Of a stretch of DNA of 56,709 bases, positions 24,901 through 32,974 are shown in pieces. The translations under genes were made by a program, and so were the position numbers. Source of the DNA: Candidatus Eiseniibacteriota bacterium (lineage in GTDB: Bacteria > Eisenbacteria > RBG-16-71-46). A model generated the notes under the pieces. It worked only from the letters and a program-made list of their open reading frames with translations. It was not told where the DNA came from and did not search any database. The stretch lies in assembly GCA_016223045.1 (NCBI GenBank), contig JACRPT010000048.1, positions 1-56,709 on the forward strand, given 5' to 3'. The stretch's first letter is position 1. Every line of letters begins with the position of its first letter.

Positions 24901-26143
24901 GGCGAGCTGGGCCTCGAGCGGCTTCGAGGTGGTGCCGCAGAACCCCGACTACCACCTCAACGTCGAGCTGGCGCGCGCGCTGTTCTCGGATCCGCCGCAC
25001 GACCGCTACCTGGGCGATGCCGGCGCGCGCGTGGTGCTGGGCGAGGTCATAGGGCTCACGTTGCTCAACTACCTGCCCACGGTCTCGGGTTCCTCGTACG
25101 AGCGCGGCGTGGGGCTCACCTACAACCTGCTCGGCGACCCGGCCACGCAGGTCTCGATCGGCCCGCCGCAGGTCCTGGTCACCGCGAATGGACAGGCGGT
25201 GGTGAGCGGCCAGCCGGTGCGGCTCGGCAGCTCGGGCGACACGCTGCGGATCGAGGCCGACCTGGCTTCCAACACGCAGTTGAAGAGCCTCGCGTTCACC
25301 GCCACCGACGGCACGGGCACCTTCCCCGTGCCCGACACCGCGTACACGCTCACCCCCGCGTTCCCCGACACCGGCGCGGGGCGCTCGGGCGGGCGGCGCT
25401 TCCACCTGGTGTACCGCACCTCGCTGCGCACCGGCAGCTTCGCGTACGCGTTGCGCACCGTGGACCGCTACGACGTGGCGACCCAGTTCGACATCGTGTT
25501 CCAGTTCGAGACCCTGCTGCAGGACGAGGGCCGGCCGCTGCGCGCCGGCGACCCGGTGGCGCCCGGCGCGCGCTTGACCGTGCTCGTGCTCTCGCCGGGC
25601 GCGCTCGACCCGCAGGCCGACCTGGCGCTCACGGTGGACGGGCAGGTGCAGAGCTTCACCGCCACGCCGGCGCGCGGCGACCAGAGCGGGCGGCAGTGGC
25701 TGCTCGCCTGGGACCACGCGGCCTACGCGGCGGGCGCGCACACCGCGGGACTGAGCCTGCGCGGCGCCGCACCGATCCTGATGAGCTTCTCGGTGGCGTC
25801 GGGCATCCGGCTGGCGGACGCGATGGCCTTCCCCAACCCGTTCGAGGACGAGCTGGGGACGCGCTTCAGCTTCATGCTCCAGAGCGACGCGCCGGCCGAC
25901 CTGCTGATGCGGGTGTACACTGCGTCGGGCCGCCTGGCCTACGAGCGCGTGGAACGTGGGCTGCTCCCCGGCTACCACCAGTTGCCGTGGGACGGGCGCG
26001 ACGCGGAGGGGGCGAAGCTTGCGAACGGGATCTACTTCTACCGCCTGGTGGCGAAGAGCGCGACGGGCTCCACGACCTACGAAGGCCGGCTGGTCAAGCT
26101 GCGCAAGCCGCGGCGCGTCGCCGAGGTCACGCCCGCGCCCTGA
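21908..26143 (+). CDS. C25 gingipain/PorU-like cysteine peptidase with C-terminal FlgD-like sorting domain
   Basis: YLLVVPEEFLPAVDPLVNLRRAQGLSVLVAPLESVNDEFNGG...KRLVRYAYEHWQSRFLMLVGDGSED; candidate His in WWNYQGHANQ and Cys in FLFSAFSCHVNGF; C-terminal AFPNPFEDELGTRFSFMLQ...GRLAYERVERGLLPGYHQLPWDGRDAEGAKLANGIYFYRLVAK. Confidence 0.85.
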   Translation: MRPTQSLLRATVLLLALLPALPARAQPVRLLASDARGVTLRVDASAFALSAPEAEDRVRLLVPGFRAASEPGRPQLPFAQALLALPPGATARARVTGGEAEEERANVRLAIGPRPAFVDDPGGLGPTPSLEAVAPLADGPWPAAPVAVGEPFTLRGQRVVAVQVWPFRADEASSRLWIRRSLVVRVDFAGGAEPALAAPAEDRHWEPVFESALLNYEQGRRWREPAAGPAAGLSLFRGTALDRAALPAGIAASAAFDESEPEVRVRVDTTGVWGLDYDALAAQGYPAGVPVAEVSLHRHEFVQGATPPYVTLELPIEVDDANGNGVFDSGDRILAFVRSWAERSGASLPQREWGDGEVVYATRLRGGAGLRLPLRPGWRNASVTPLASYPWRQRWERSFGYYGFPNDTTTYDRFLWTPYTKSYYYRPDTIRFETNHLDTSRTVTFRGNWEGISSSTHFIWAQVKNASSQFTSVADSVLWFAKDPVTVTTVLHGSALSEGNTNTFRDWGKNSASPPDPNTNGYVSAGLNWFEATYWRSFRALRGYLDLNSADAADVFQVHALGFATDLIRVYDVTDPANPARVQVDPARIGPDGSGGYAVDFQDSTGAGQPRCYFAFDTPKSVPGALVTAVTRRRLEDNLAADYLLVVPEEFLPAVDPLVNLRRAQGLSVLVAPLESVNDEFNGGRRSKWAIKRLVRYAYEHWQSRFLMLVGDGSEDGRHLLNGSGTDWIPAPVIRGPVAVAEGLEIIPSDPWYGWCLNDDPNCYLQPLLIPQVFVGRLPANSLQQATDMISKIVANESFAADQVWRRRMVLLADDAYSGVSTFGGGGGGGSNNYCYHNYELRFRTLNEAIRRVVLDEAGLQQCFPEVMDLRSYLTTPALYIVNGPGDTCRTGAQTGTPNAESLLRAAFNPALFSRLNGGVTWWNYQGHANQYILSHEGFYRNQDGNQDRDNLMNDGKPFLFSAFSCHVNGFAVAHEADPSLGPAVGENLMTLANRGAVASWASSGFEVVPQNPDYHLNVELARALFSDPPHDRYLGDAGARVVLGEVIGLTLLNYLPTVSGSSYERGVGLTYNLLGDPATQVSIGPPQVLVTANGQAVVSGQPVRLGSSGDTLRIEADLASNTQLKSLAFTATDGTGTFPVPDTAYTLTPAFPDTGAGRSGGRRFHLVYRTSLRTGSFAYALRTVDRYDVATQFDIVFQFETLLQDEGRPLRAGDPVAPGARLTVLVLSPGALDPQADLALTVDGQVQSFTATPARGDQSGRQWLLAWDHAAYAAGAHTAGLSLRGAAPILMSFSVASGIRLADAMAFPNPFEDELGTRFSFMLQSDAPADLLMRVYTASGRLAYERVERGLLPGYHQLPWDGRDAEGAKLANGIYFYRLVAKSATGSTTYEGRLVKLRKPRRVAEVTPAP

Positions 26144-26159
26144 GCGGGCTCCCGCCGCG

Positions 26160-28361
26160 GTGCGCGCCGGCGGCACTTCGCGCATCGCGGCCGCGGCACC
26201 CGCCGGTGCGTCACACGTCGCCAGCGCGCCGAACGTCACTGGCGCTTCGCGCGTCACCCGCGCGCTCCACGTCGCCGGCGCCTCGCGCCTCGCGACCGCA
26301 CTCCTCGCCGCCGGCACGCTGCTGATCGCAGGTACGATGCTCGTCGCTGCGGCGGGCCTCGCCGCTCCCGCGCCGGCGAAGAAGCCCACGCGGCCGCCCG
26401 CGGTCCAGCCGGCGCCCGCCGTCCGGCCGGCGCCCGCGCATCCGCCCGCGCGGCTGCCCGAGGAGCGGCGTGCCACCGAGTGGGGCCTGGTGCTGCTCGC
26501 CGACACCATCCCGGCGGGACAGCTCTCGCCACTGCAGAAGATCGCCCGGGCCGAAGACCAGCGCGTCTGGGCGGACGGCACGCTCCGGCGCTTCCTCGCC
26601 GATCCGGGCGCCGTGGTGCGGCGGCGCGCCGCCCTCGCGGTGGGCCGGCTCCAGGACTCGACCGCCATCCCCGACCTGCTGCCGCTGCTCGCCGACAGCG
26701 ACCTCGAGGTCAGGCGCGAGGCCATCTTCGCGCTCGGCCAGATCGGGCTGGCGCAACCGGGGGCCGCGGCGCGGGCGCGCGGCACGCTGGAGAAGACGCT
26801 GCCCGGCGCCGACGCCGCGACCGCGGACCTCGCGCTCGAAGCGCTCGGCAAGCTCGGCGACCGGGGCGCGACGCCGCTGGTGGCCTCGTACCTGGAGAAC
26901 GCCGAGCCGCTGCTGCGCGGCGATGCCGCCGTGGCGCTGTGGCGGCTCGCCGACTCGACCGCGCTCGAGCCGCTGCTCGCGCACGTGGACGACCCCGACC
27001 CCGGCGTGCGCTGGCGCGCGATCTATGCGCTCGAGAAGATCGTGGATCCCGATCGCGTGGTGCTCATGGTCGTGCTCCACCTGGAGGACGCCGAGTGGCT
27101 GACCCGCGCCTACGCGGCACGCACGCTGGGCCGGCAGAAGTCGCCGCGCGCCACGGCCTACCTGCTCCAGCGGCTCGCCGAGGAAGGCGACGTGGGCGTG
27201 GCGGTGAACCTCCTGCGCGCGCTCCAGGCGATCGCGGACACCAGCTGCGGCTCGTGCGTGGGCGCGCTGGCGCGCCAGCTCGACGCGGCGCATCCCTACG
27301 TGCGGCTCGCCGCCGCCACCGCGCTCGCCGACCGCTTCGCCTGGTCCGCGGCGGACTCGGCCGGGCGGATGAACGCGCTGCGCAGGCTCGCGGACGCGGT
27401 GGCGAAGGACCAGGATGCCGCCACGCGCGGGGCCGCGGCGCGCGCGCTGCTCGCGCGGCGGGGCGAGGCGGCGCTGGCGGACGTGGAGCCGCTGCTCGCC
27501 GACAGCTCGCTCTACGCCCGCGTCGCGGTGATCGGCGCGCTCGCCGAGCTGCCCGAGGCGGCCGCGGCTCCGCTGCTCATGCCCCGGCTCGAGCCGGGCA
27601 CGCCGCTGTTCGAGCGCATGACGGCGGCCGAGGCGCTGGGACGGCTCCACGCGCGGGCGGCGTCACCGCGGTTGCGCGCCGCGCTCGCCGACACCGCGGT
27701 CCTGTTCGTGGCTGCGGCGGCCGCGGCGCTCGCCGACCTCGGCGACTCCACCGCGGTGCGCGATCTGGCGATCGCGTACGCGGCGCGCGCCGCCGACGCG
27801 GACGCCGACGCCCGCATCTCGATCCGCGACGCGCTGAGGACGCTGGCCGGCGGGGCCTTCGCCGACAGCGTCGAGCGCGCGCATCCCGCGCGCAACGCCG
27901 CGACCGCGTACGACTCGGCGTTCTTCGCGCCGCCCGACGTGAAGGGCGCGGTGCTCCACACCACCGCCGGGGACATCGAGTGGGCGTTCTACACCGAGGA
28001 GGCGCCGCAGACCGTGAAGAACTTCGCGCGGCTCGCGACCAGGGGCTACTTCGACGGCCTCTCCGTCCACCGCGTGGTGCCGAACTTCGTGATTCAGGAC
28101 GGCGACCCGACCGGCACCGGCTCGGGCGGCCCCGGCTACACCATCCGCTGCGAGGTCGACCGCCTGCGCTACGACCCCGGCATGGTCGGCATGGCGCTCT
28201 CCGGCAAGGACACCGGCGGCAGCCAGTGGTTCATCACGCACTCGCCGCAGATGCACCTGAACGGGCGCTACACCATCTTCGCGCACGTCACCCGGGGCAT
28301 GGACGTGGTACACCGCATCGTCCAGGGCGACCGGGTGGTGAAGGTCGAGCTGCTGAGGTAG
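26160..28361 (+). CDS. HEAT-repeat protein fused to a C-terminal cyclophilin-type peptidyl-prolyl isomerase
   Basis: Repeated VRRRAALAVGRLQDSTAIPDLLPLLADSDLEVRREAIFALGQIG units; C-terminus VKGAVLHTTAGDIEWAFYTEEAPQTVKNFARLATRGYFDGLSVHRVVPNFVIQDGDPTGTGSGGPGYTI...GGSQWFITHSPQMHLNGRYTIFAHV. Confidence 0.85.
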   Translation: MRAGGTSRIAAAAPAGASHVASAPNVTGASRVTRALHVAGASRLATALLAAGTLLIAGTMLVAAAGLAAPAPAKKPTRPPAVQPAPAVRPAPAHPPARLPEERRATEWGLVLLADTIPAGQLSPLQKIARAEDQRVWADGTLRRFLADPGAVVRRRAALAVGRLQDSTAIPDLLPLLADSDLEVRREAIFALGQIGLAQPGAAARARGTLEKTLPGADAATADLALEALGKLGDRGATPLVASYLENAEPLLRGDAAVALWRLADSTALEPLLAHVDDPDPGVRWRAIYALEKIVDPDRVVLMVVLHLEDAEWLTRAYAARTLGRQKSPRATAYLLQRLAEEGDVGVAVNLLRALQAIADTSCGSCVGALARQLDAAHPYVRLAAATALADRFAWSAADSAGRMNALRRLADAVAKDQDAATRGAAARALLARRGEAALADVEPLLADSSLYARVAVIGALAELPEAAAAPLLMPRLEPGTPLFERMTAAEALGRLHARAASPRLRAALADTAVLFVAAAAAALADLGDSTAVRDLAIAYAARAADADADARISIRDALRTLAGGAFADSVERAHPARNAATAYDSAFFAPPDVKGAVLHTTAGDIEWAFYTEEAPQTVKNFARLATRGYFDGLSVHRVVPNFVIQDGDPTGTGSGGPGYTIRCEVDRLRYDPGMVGMALSGKDTGGSQWFITHSPQMHLNGRYTIFAHVTRGMDVVHRIVQGDRVVKVELLR

Positions 28362-28454
28362 CCGCGTCCCGCGCGGCCCGGCGGCGGTCTTGCACACATC
28401 ATGACGGTCCCGAGCGACCGAAGCGGCTGGGCACTCCTCTCGCCGCGTGCTCTT

Positions 28455-28552
28455 CGTGCCCCTCCAGAGCTTCCTGCTCGCCGTCTGACGGGCTGGCCGG
28501 TCCCTGGGTGCGCCCCCATCCCCACCGTGCCCCTCCAGAGCTTCCTGCTCGC
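28455..28552. repeat. 27-bp exact direct repeat CGTGCCCCTCCAGAGCTTCCTGCTCGC (28455-28481 and 28526-28552)
   Basis: Direct reading of two identical copies, 71 nt apart start-to-start. Confidence 0.9.
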
Positions 28553-28597
28553 GTTCTGAGCGTCCCTGCGTCGTCCCGACGACGCGACGCCGAGGAT

Positions 28598-28638
28598 AGG
28601 AGAGACCCGCCGCCCCACGTGGCGGGCTCTTTCTCCTC
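28598..28638. terminator. hairpin (GAG)ACCCGCC...GGCGGGCTC followed by TTTCTCC
   Basis: Inverted repeat GAGACCCGCC-GCCCCACGT-GGCGGGCTCTTT between the convergent cyclophilin and comEA-like genes. Confidence 0.65.
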
Positions 28639-28698
28639 GGCGCGCGCTGCTCTGAAGCTGCGTGCGTTCGGGAGGCCCGGCGGACGCCGGGCCCCGCG

Positions 28699-29082
28699 CT
28701 ACCTGGTCGTGCTGGGAGCCGCCTGCCTGGCGACGACGAGCGCCTTGACCCTGGCGTACTCCTTCGCCGTCACGATCTTGTTCTTGAGCAGGTCGGTCCT
28801 GGCCTTGTACGGCCGGCCGGCGATGATCCTGTCGGCGATGGCATCACCGACGCCGGGGAGCTTCGCCAGGTCCTCCCGGGTGGCCGAGTTGAGGTCCACC
28901 TTCTCGACGGCCGGCTTGGCCGCCGGCTTGGACGCCGTCTTGTGCTCGGCAGGCTTCGCCGGGGCGGTGGCGGCGGGTGCCGCCTTCGCCGGCTCCGTGC
29001 TGCCGCCCTGGGCGAGGGCGAGCGGGGCCGCGAGGGCGGCCACGAACGCGCCGAGCGCGAGGAACGAGATGAAGCGCTTCAT
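28699..29082 (-). CDS. secreted ComEA-like helix-hairpin-helix DNA-binding protein
   Basis: Signal peptide MKRFISFLALGAFVAALAAPLALAQ; VEKVDLNSATREDLAKLPGVGDAIADRIIAGRPYKARTDLLKNKIVTAKEYARVKALV. Confidence 0.88.
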   Translation of the reverse strand: MKRFISFLALGAFVAALAAPLALAQGGSTEPAKAAPAATAPAKPAEHKTASKPAAKPAVEKVDLNSATREDLAKLPGVGDAIADRIIAGRPYKARTDLLKNKIVTAKEYARVKALVVARQAAPSTTR

Positions 29083-29840
29083 GGTGATTCTCCACGAGAG
29101 GGCATGGTGAGGCACGCCGCCGCGCCCTCCGGGCGGTCGGCGTGGGAGCGGCCGGGAAGCCTCTCCGGTCCTGCGGGAAACGTATGGAACAGGGCGGACG
29201 CGGCGGGCGTGCGCGGGCCGGGCTCCGCGGGGGGAGCAGGCGCGCGAGGTCCCGCGAGAAGCGCGCATGCGCTCGCGTGCTCGGGTCTGCCGGTGGATGG
29301 AGGGAGTGGGGACGCGGGCCGCAGGGTGATGCGGGGCCCGGCGTCAGAGACGGGGTGGAGGTCCGAGAAGGGGCTCGCGCGCGGCGGGCCACGGCTCGAA
29401 GTCACGGGGTCGTCGTAGTCCGAGATGGTCTCGTTCTGGCGCTCGTCGAGCTGCCTGACCGTGACGGCGAGCATGATCCCCTGCGCGGGCGCCGCCATCG
29501 CCTGGCGGCTGCTCGCGCGGGAGCCGGAGTGATGCCGGTGAGCGCGGATCCCGTGCGGGAGCGCCGCGCGGTGCTCCGAGCGGCGCGGTGCTGCCGGGTG
29601 CCGCGGCTGGCCGCCGGGGCGTTCGGCGGCATGGTGGTGCGCGTACCGGGCGAGCGCCGGATGGTGGCGCGCGCGATGGTGCAGCGGGTGGCGCGCGTGG
29701 GCGCGCTCTGCCGAGGCGGGCGTGCCGGTGTGCGCGGCGGGCGCGGTGACCACGACCATCGCGTGCGCCGGCAGCGCCTGCGCCGCGAGGGCGATGGCCG
29801 CGATCGAGACGATCCGCGCGATGCAACCGGTCGGCTTCAT
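29079..29840 (-). CDS. hypothetical His/Arg/Pro-rich secreted protein
   Basis: MKPTGCIARIVSIAAIALAAQALPAHA signal peptide; stop overlaps the comEA-like start (ATGA). Downstream composition is low complexity. Confidence 0.4.
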   Translation of the reverse strand: MKPTGCIARIVSIAAIALAAQALPAHAMVVVTAPAAHTGTPASAERAHARHPLHHRARHHPALARYAHHHAAERPGGQPRHPAAPRRSEHRAALPHGIRAHRHHSGSRASSRQAMAAPAQGIMLAVTVRQLDERQNETISDYDDPVTSSRGPPRASPFSDLHPVSDAGPRITLRPASPLPPSTGRPEHASACALLAGPRAPAPPAEPGPRTPAASALFHTFPAGPERLPGRSHADRPEGAAACLTMPSRGESP

Positions 29841-30082
29841 GTCCGTGTCGTTGGATTCCGGAGCGGCGCGGCGCGGTTCGCGCCGTCTCGTCCGGTGCGC
29901 CGCATACTACACCTGTCCCGAACGCGTGAACGGACGCTCCGGGCGAGCGCAGCAAGGATTTGCGCGGGCCTGACGCGCTTCTTCAAGGGTCCGCAAAATC
30001 CTCGTGGCCAGGGCCCACCGGCTCGCGCGATTGCGGGAAGCTGCCGATTCCCCATGGCGTTCCGGCCGGCTGTGGGGTAGGA

Positions 30083-31060
30083 ATGCGCGTCCGGTCGGGC
30101 TTCCGCCGTCGCTCCCACGGAGGTGTTCCAGCCTTGCGTCCGCGCTCCCTGTCACCCGCCGCCGCGCTCCTGTGCGCCGCTGCAATCCTCTACGCCGCCC
30201 CGGCCGGGGCGCAGCCGCCGCCCGCACCGTCGCCGGCCGTGCCGCCGGCGTACGCCGAGCCGCCCGCCGTCATGCTCCTCTACGCCGCCCCGGCCGGGGC
30301 GCAGCCGCGACCCGTGCTGCCGCCGGCCGTGCCGCCGGCGCACGCCGAGCCACCTGCCGCCGGGCTCCTGGCGACCCCGCGCGAGCCTGCCGGCAGCTTC
30401 TTCACCCGCGGCGACGCCTGGTTCGCCGCGGCCTCGGCCGCGGGCATCGCGGCAGCGGCCTTCGGCGACCGCTGGGCATACCGCGCGTCGCAGCGCAATG
30501 ACGGCCCGGGACTCCAGCGCGCCGCGCACCTGGCCGAACACCTCGGCAGTCCGGTCTACGTCGGCCCGGCGCTGCTCGCCGGCTGGGCGGCCGGGCGCTT
30601 CACCGGAGCGTCCGGTCTCTCGCAGGGCGCGGCGCGCGTGGGGGTGGCCGTGCTGGGCGCGGGGGCGCTCGCGGCGGGGCTCAAGCTCGCGGCGGGGCGC
30701 ACGCGGCCCTTCGAGACGCCCGACGACCCCGACGACTTCCACCCCTTCTCGGGGAAGAGCTCGTTCCCCTCGGGCCACGCGACCATCGCCTTCGCCGCGG
30801 CCGCCGCGGTGGACGGTGAGACGCGCGGGCGCTGGGTGCCGTGGCTGGCCTACCCGGCCGCGACCGCGGTGGCCTGGTCGCGCGTCCACGACCACGAGCA
30901 CTGGGCGAGCGACGTGGTGGCGGGCGCGGCGCTCGGCTTCTGGGCGGGGCGGAAGCTCGACGCGGCCGCGCGCGAGCATCGCGGGCTCTTCCGCGGCGCT
31001 CGCTTCCTCGTCAGGCGCTCGCGGCGCGGCTACCGCCTGGGGATCGAGACGCGGTTCTGA
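30083..31060 (+). CDS. PAP2-superfamily phosphatase (likely start TTG 30134 after GGAGG)
   Basis: KLAAGRTRPFETPDD, GKSSFPSGHATIAF, SRVHDHEHWASDVVAGAALG phosphatase motifs. Confidence 0.88.
   Translation: MRVRSGFRRRSHGGVPALRPRSLSPAAALLCAAAILYAAPAGAQPPPAPSPAVPPAYAEPPAVMLLYAAPAGAQPRPVLPPAVPPAHAEPPAAGLLATPREPAGSFFTRGDAWFAAASAAGIAAAAFGDRWAYRASQRNDGPGLQRAAHLAEHLGSPVYVGPALLAGWAAGRFTGASGLSQGAARVGVAVLGAGALAAGLKLAAGRTRPFETPDDPDDFHPFSGKSSFPSGHATIAFAAAAAVDGETRGRWVPWLAYPAATAVAWSRVHDHEHWASDVVAGAALGFWAGRKLDAAAREHRGLFRGARFLVRRSRRGYRLGIETRF
30188..30367 (+). repeat. 90-bp tandem duplication in the signal-peptide/linker region of the PAP2 gene
   Basis: LLYAAPAGAQPPPAPSPAVPPAYAEPPA versus LLYAAPAGAQPRPVLPPAVPPAHAEPPA, period 90 nt. 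Confidence 0.85.
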
Positions 31061-31139
31061 TCCGGGCGGCCGGGCGGCGCGGGTCGCGCCTTCCTCGAGG
31101 CGGCTCTCGCGGGATGCGGCCCGCGACCGGGCTGCTCCG

Positions 31140-31991
31140 CTACGCGCCCGCCAGTCCCTTCAGGTACTCCTCGAGCACCGTGCGCAGGCGCGACGCCACG
31201 CGGTCGGCCACCACGGTGACCTCGTCGTGGGCGAGCGGCCCGTCGGAGAGCCCGGTCGCACGGTTCGTGATGCACGAGATGCTCGCCGCCTCGCAGCCGA
31301 GCTGCGCCGCCAGCGACACCTCGTGCACGGTGCTCATGCACGCCACGTCAGCGCCCAGCGACGCGGCCATGCGCACCTCGGAGGCGGTCTCGTAGTTGGG
31401 GCCCAGCCCGCCCATCAGCACGCCCTGGTGCAGGCGCACGCCGGCGCGCAGCGCGGCCGCGAGCAGCGCGGCGCGCAGCCGCGGGCTGTAGGTCTCGCCG
31501 GCCGCACGGCCCAGGCGGCGCGCGGCCAGCTCCGCGCGGGTCAGGAGCCCGCGCTTGCCGATGAAGTTGATGTGGTCCACCGCCAGCATCAGGTCGCCCG
31601 GGCGGTACTCGGGGTTCATCGCGCCCACGGCGTTGGTGAACAGCAGCGTGCGCGCGCCGAGCGCGTGCATCACGCGCACCGCGAAGGTGACGCGGTCGAG
31701 CGGATAGCCCTCGTAGCGATGGCTGCGGCCCGCGAGCGCCGCCACCGGCACGCCCTGCCAGCGACCGAGCGCGAGGCGGCCGGCGTGGCCATGCACGGTG
31801 GAGCGCGGCCAGTGCGGCAGGTCGGCGGTGGCGAACGCGGTCGCATCGTCGAGCGCGTCCACCACGCCGCCCAGCCCGGATCCCAGCGTGAGCCCGACGC
31901 GGGGGGTGAGCGCGGTGCGCGCGCGGATGGCCGCGACCGCCTCGCGCACACGGGCGTCCAGGTCATGGGTGGGGAGGAGTTCGGCAGCCAT
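31140..31991 (-). CDS. purine nucleoside phosphorylase, second paralogue
   Basis: VGLTLGSGLGGVVDAL, LLFTNAVGAMNPEYRPGDLMLAVDHINFIG, GGLGPNYETASEVRMAASLGADVACMSTVHE, SCITNRATGLS. Confidence 0.9.
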   Translation of the reverse strand: MAAELLPTHDLDARVREAVAAIRARTALTPRVGLTLGSGLGGVVDALDDATAFATADLPHWPRSTVHGHAGRLALGRWQGVPVAALAGRSHRYEGYPLDRVTFAVRVMHALGARTLLFTNAVGAMNPEYRPGDLMLAVDHINFIGKRGLLTRAELAARRLGRAAGETYSPRLRAALLAAALRAGVRLHQGVLMGGLGPNYETASEVRMAASLGADVACMSTVHEVSLAAQLGCEAASISCITNRATGLSDGPLAHDEVTVVADRVASRLRTVLEEYLKGLAGA

Positions 31992-32181
31992 GCGTTCGTG
32001 ATCCCTCTCGGGGGCGCAACCGACGGTGGGGGAATCTAGCACGGACGCCTCCATCGGTCCCCTCCGTGATGCACCCGGGGCGGGCGCAGGGGCGGCGTGG
32101 TGGATGGTCGGATGCGGGCGCGGGCAGGGGCTGCTCGCGCTCGAAGGCGGTCAGGCGCCGCGCGCGAGCGGGCGCCTCCCC

Positions 32182-32826
32182 TCACTCCTGGGGCACCCAG
32201 CGTCCCCGATCGTACTCGTATGCATCGGTGACCCGCCCGGTCTCGATCTCGACGACCTCGATGAGATTCGCGTGCTGGGAGTCGCGGAGATGTTCCAGGT
32301 AGAGATCGAGCGTCGAGAACTGCTGGTCGCAGTAGGCGTCGTAGTAGTAGTAGCCGGCCGGGGGCTGGTTCGCGATCGCGATCCCCACGGGGGCCGCGCG
32401 CGGATACCCGTATGAGGTGTATCCCCCGCCGCAGGAGCCGTAGCCGCGGGAGTAGTAGCCGTATGGGTAGCGGGGATACCCGAACCCGAGCCCAAGGGAG
32501 AAGTGTGGGTACCCGCGGTAGTAGTGGCCGCCGCGGTAGTAGTGGCCGCCGCGGTAGTAGTGGCCGCCGCCGTAGTAGTGGCCGCCGTAGGAGTGGCCAC
32601 CGCCGTAGGAGTGGCCGCCGCCGTAGGAGTGGCCACCGCCGTAGGAGTGGCCGCCGCCGTAGGAGTGGCCACCGCCGTAGGAATGGCCGCCGCCGTCGGA
32701 ATGGCCGCCGCCGCCTCCGTGCATCTGGGCTTGACTGGTGCCGGCCGGCATCGCCAGCAGCACCGCGTAGAGAAGCACCGTCAGTGCCGGCGCTCTCACG
32801 CATCGCAGGATCATGTGGCTGTTCAC
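32182..32826 (-). CDS. secreted Gly/His/Tyr-rich repeat protein
   Basis: GTG start after GGAGGA; signal peptide; (GGGHSY)x6 then (GGHYYRG)n; C-terminal domain YYYDAYCDQQFSTLDLYLEHLRDSQHANLIEVVEIETGRVTDAYEYDRGRWV. Confidence 0.75.
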   Translation of the reverse strand: MNSHMILRCVRAPALTVLLYAVLLAMPAGTSQAQMHGGGGGHSDGGGHSYGGGHSYGGGHSYGGGHSYGGGHSYGGGHSYGGHYYGGGHYYRGGHYYRGGHYYRGYPHFSLGLGFGYPRYPYGYYSRGYGSCGGGYTSYGYPRAAPVGIAIANQPPAGYYYYDAYCDQQFSTLDLYLEHLRDSQHANLIEVVEIETGRVTDAYEYDRGRWVPQE

Positions 32827-32974
32827 CGGGTCCTCCTCTCCTGGTCGCCCACCATCCTCCGGGAGCCAGGGGCGGACCTCCGGTGACACGAGCTTGCGCC
32901 TCCGGGGAAATGGCATCAAGCGCCGCGCGGGGTTCTTTGCACACTCTTGACCGCCCGGGGCGTCTGCGTCCGGC

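Noticed and set aside
22643-26851. 1402-aa minus-strand ORF antisense to the C25 protease
   Set aside because: Arg/Ala/Val-rich with no recognisable domain; the plus strand has a coherent protease, signal peptide and sorting domain.
28455-28552. Possible CRISPR array from the repeated 27-mer
   Set aside because: Only two copies, no further spacers and no cas genes in the window.
26480-29110. 876-aa plus-strand ORF overlapping the HEAT-cyclophilin gene and antisense to comEA
   Set aside because: Out-of-frame translation; the alternate frame encodes a clear cyclophilin and the minus strand a clear HhH protein.
32503-32886. Hydrophobic VVVAAAVGVATAVGVAAAVGV plus-strand ORF
   Set aside because: This is the antisense translation of the GGGHSY repeat minisatellite; no SD or independent support.
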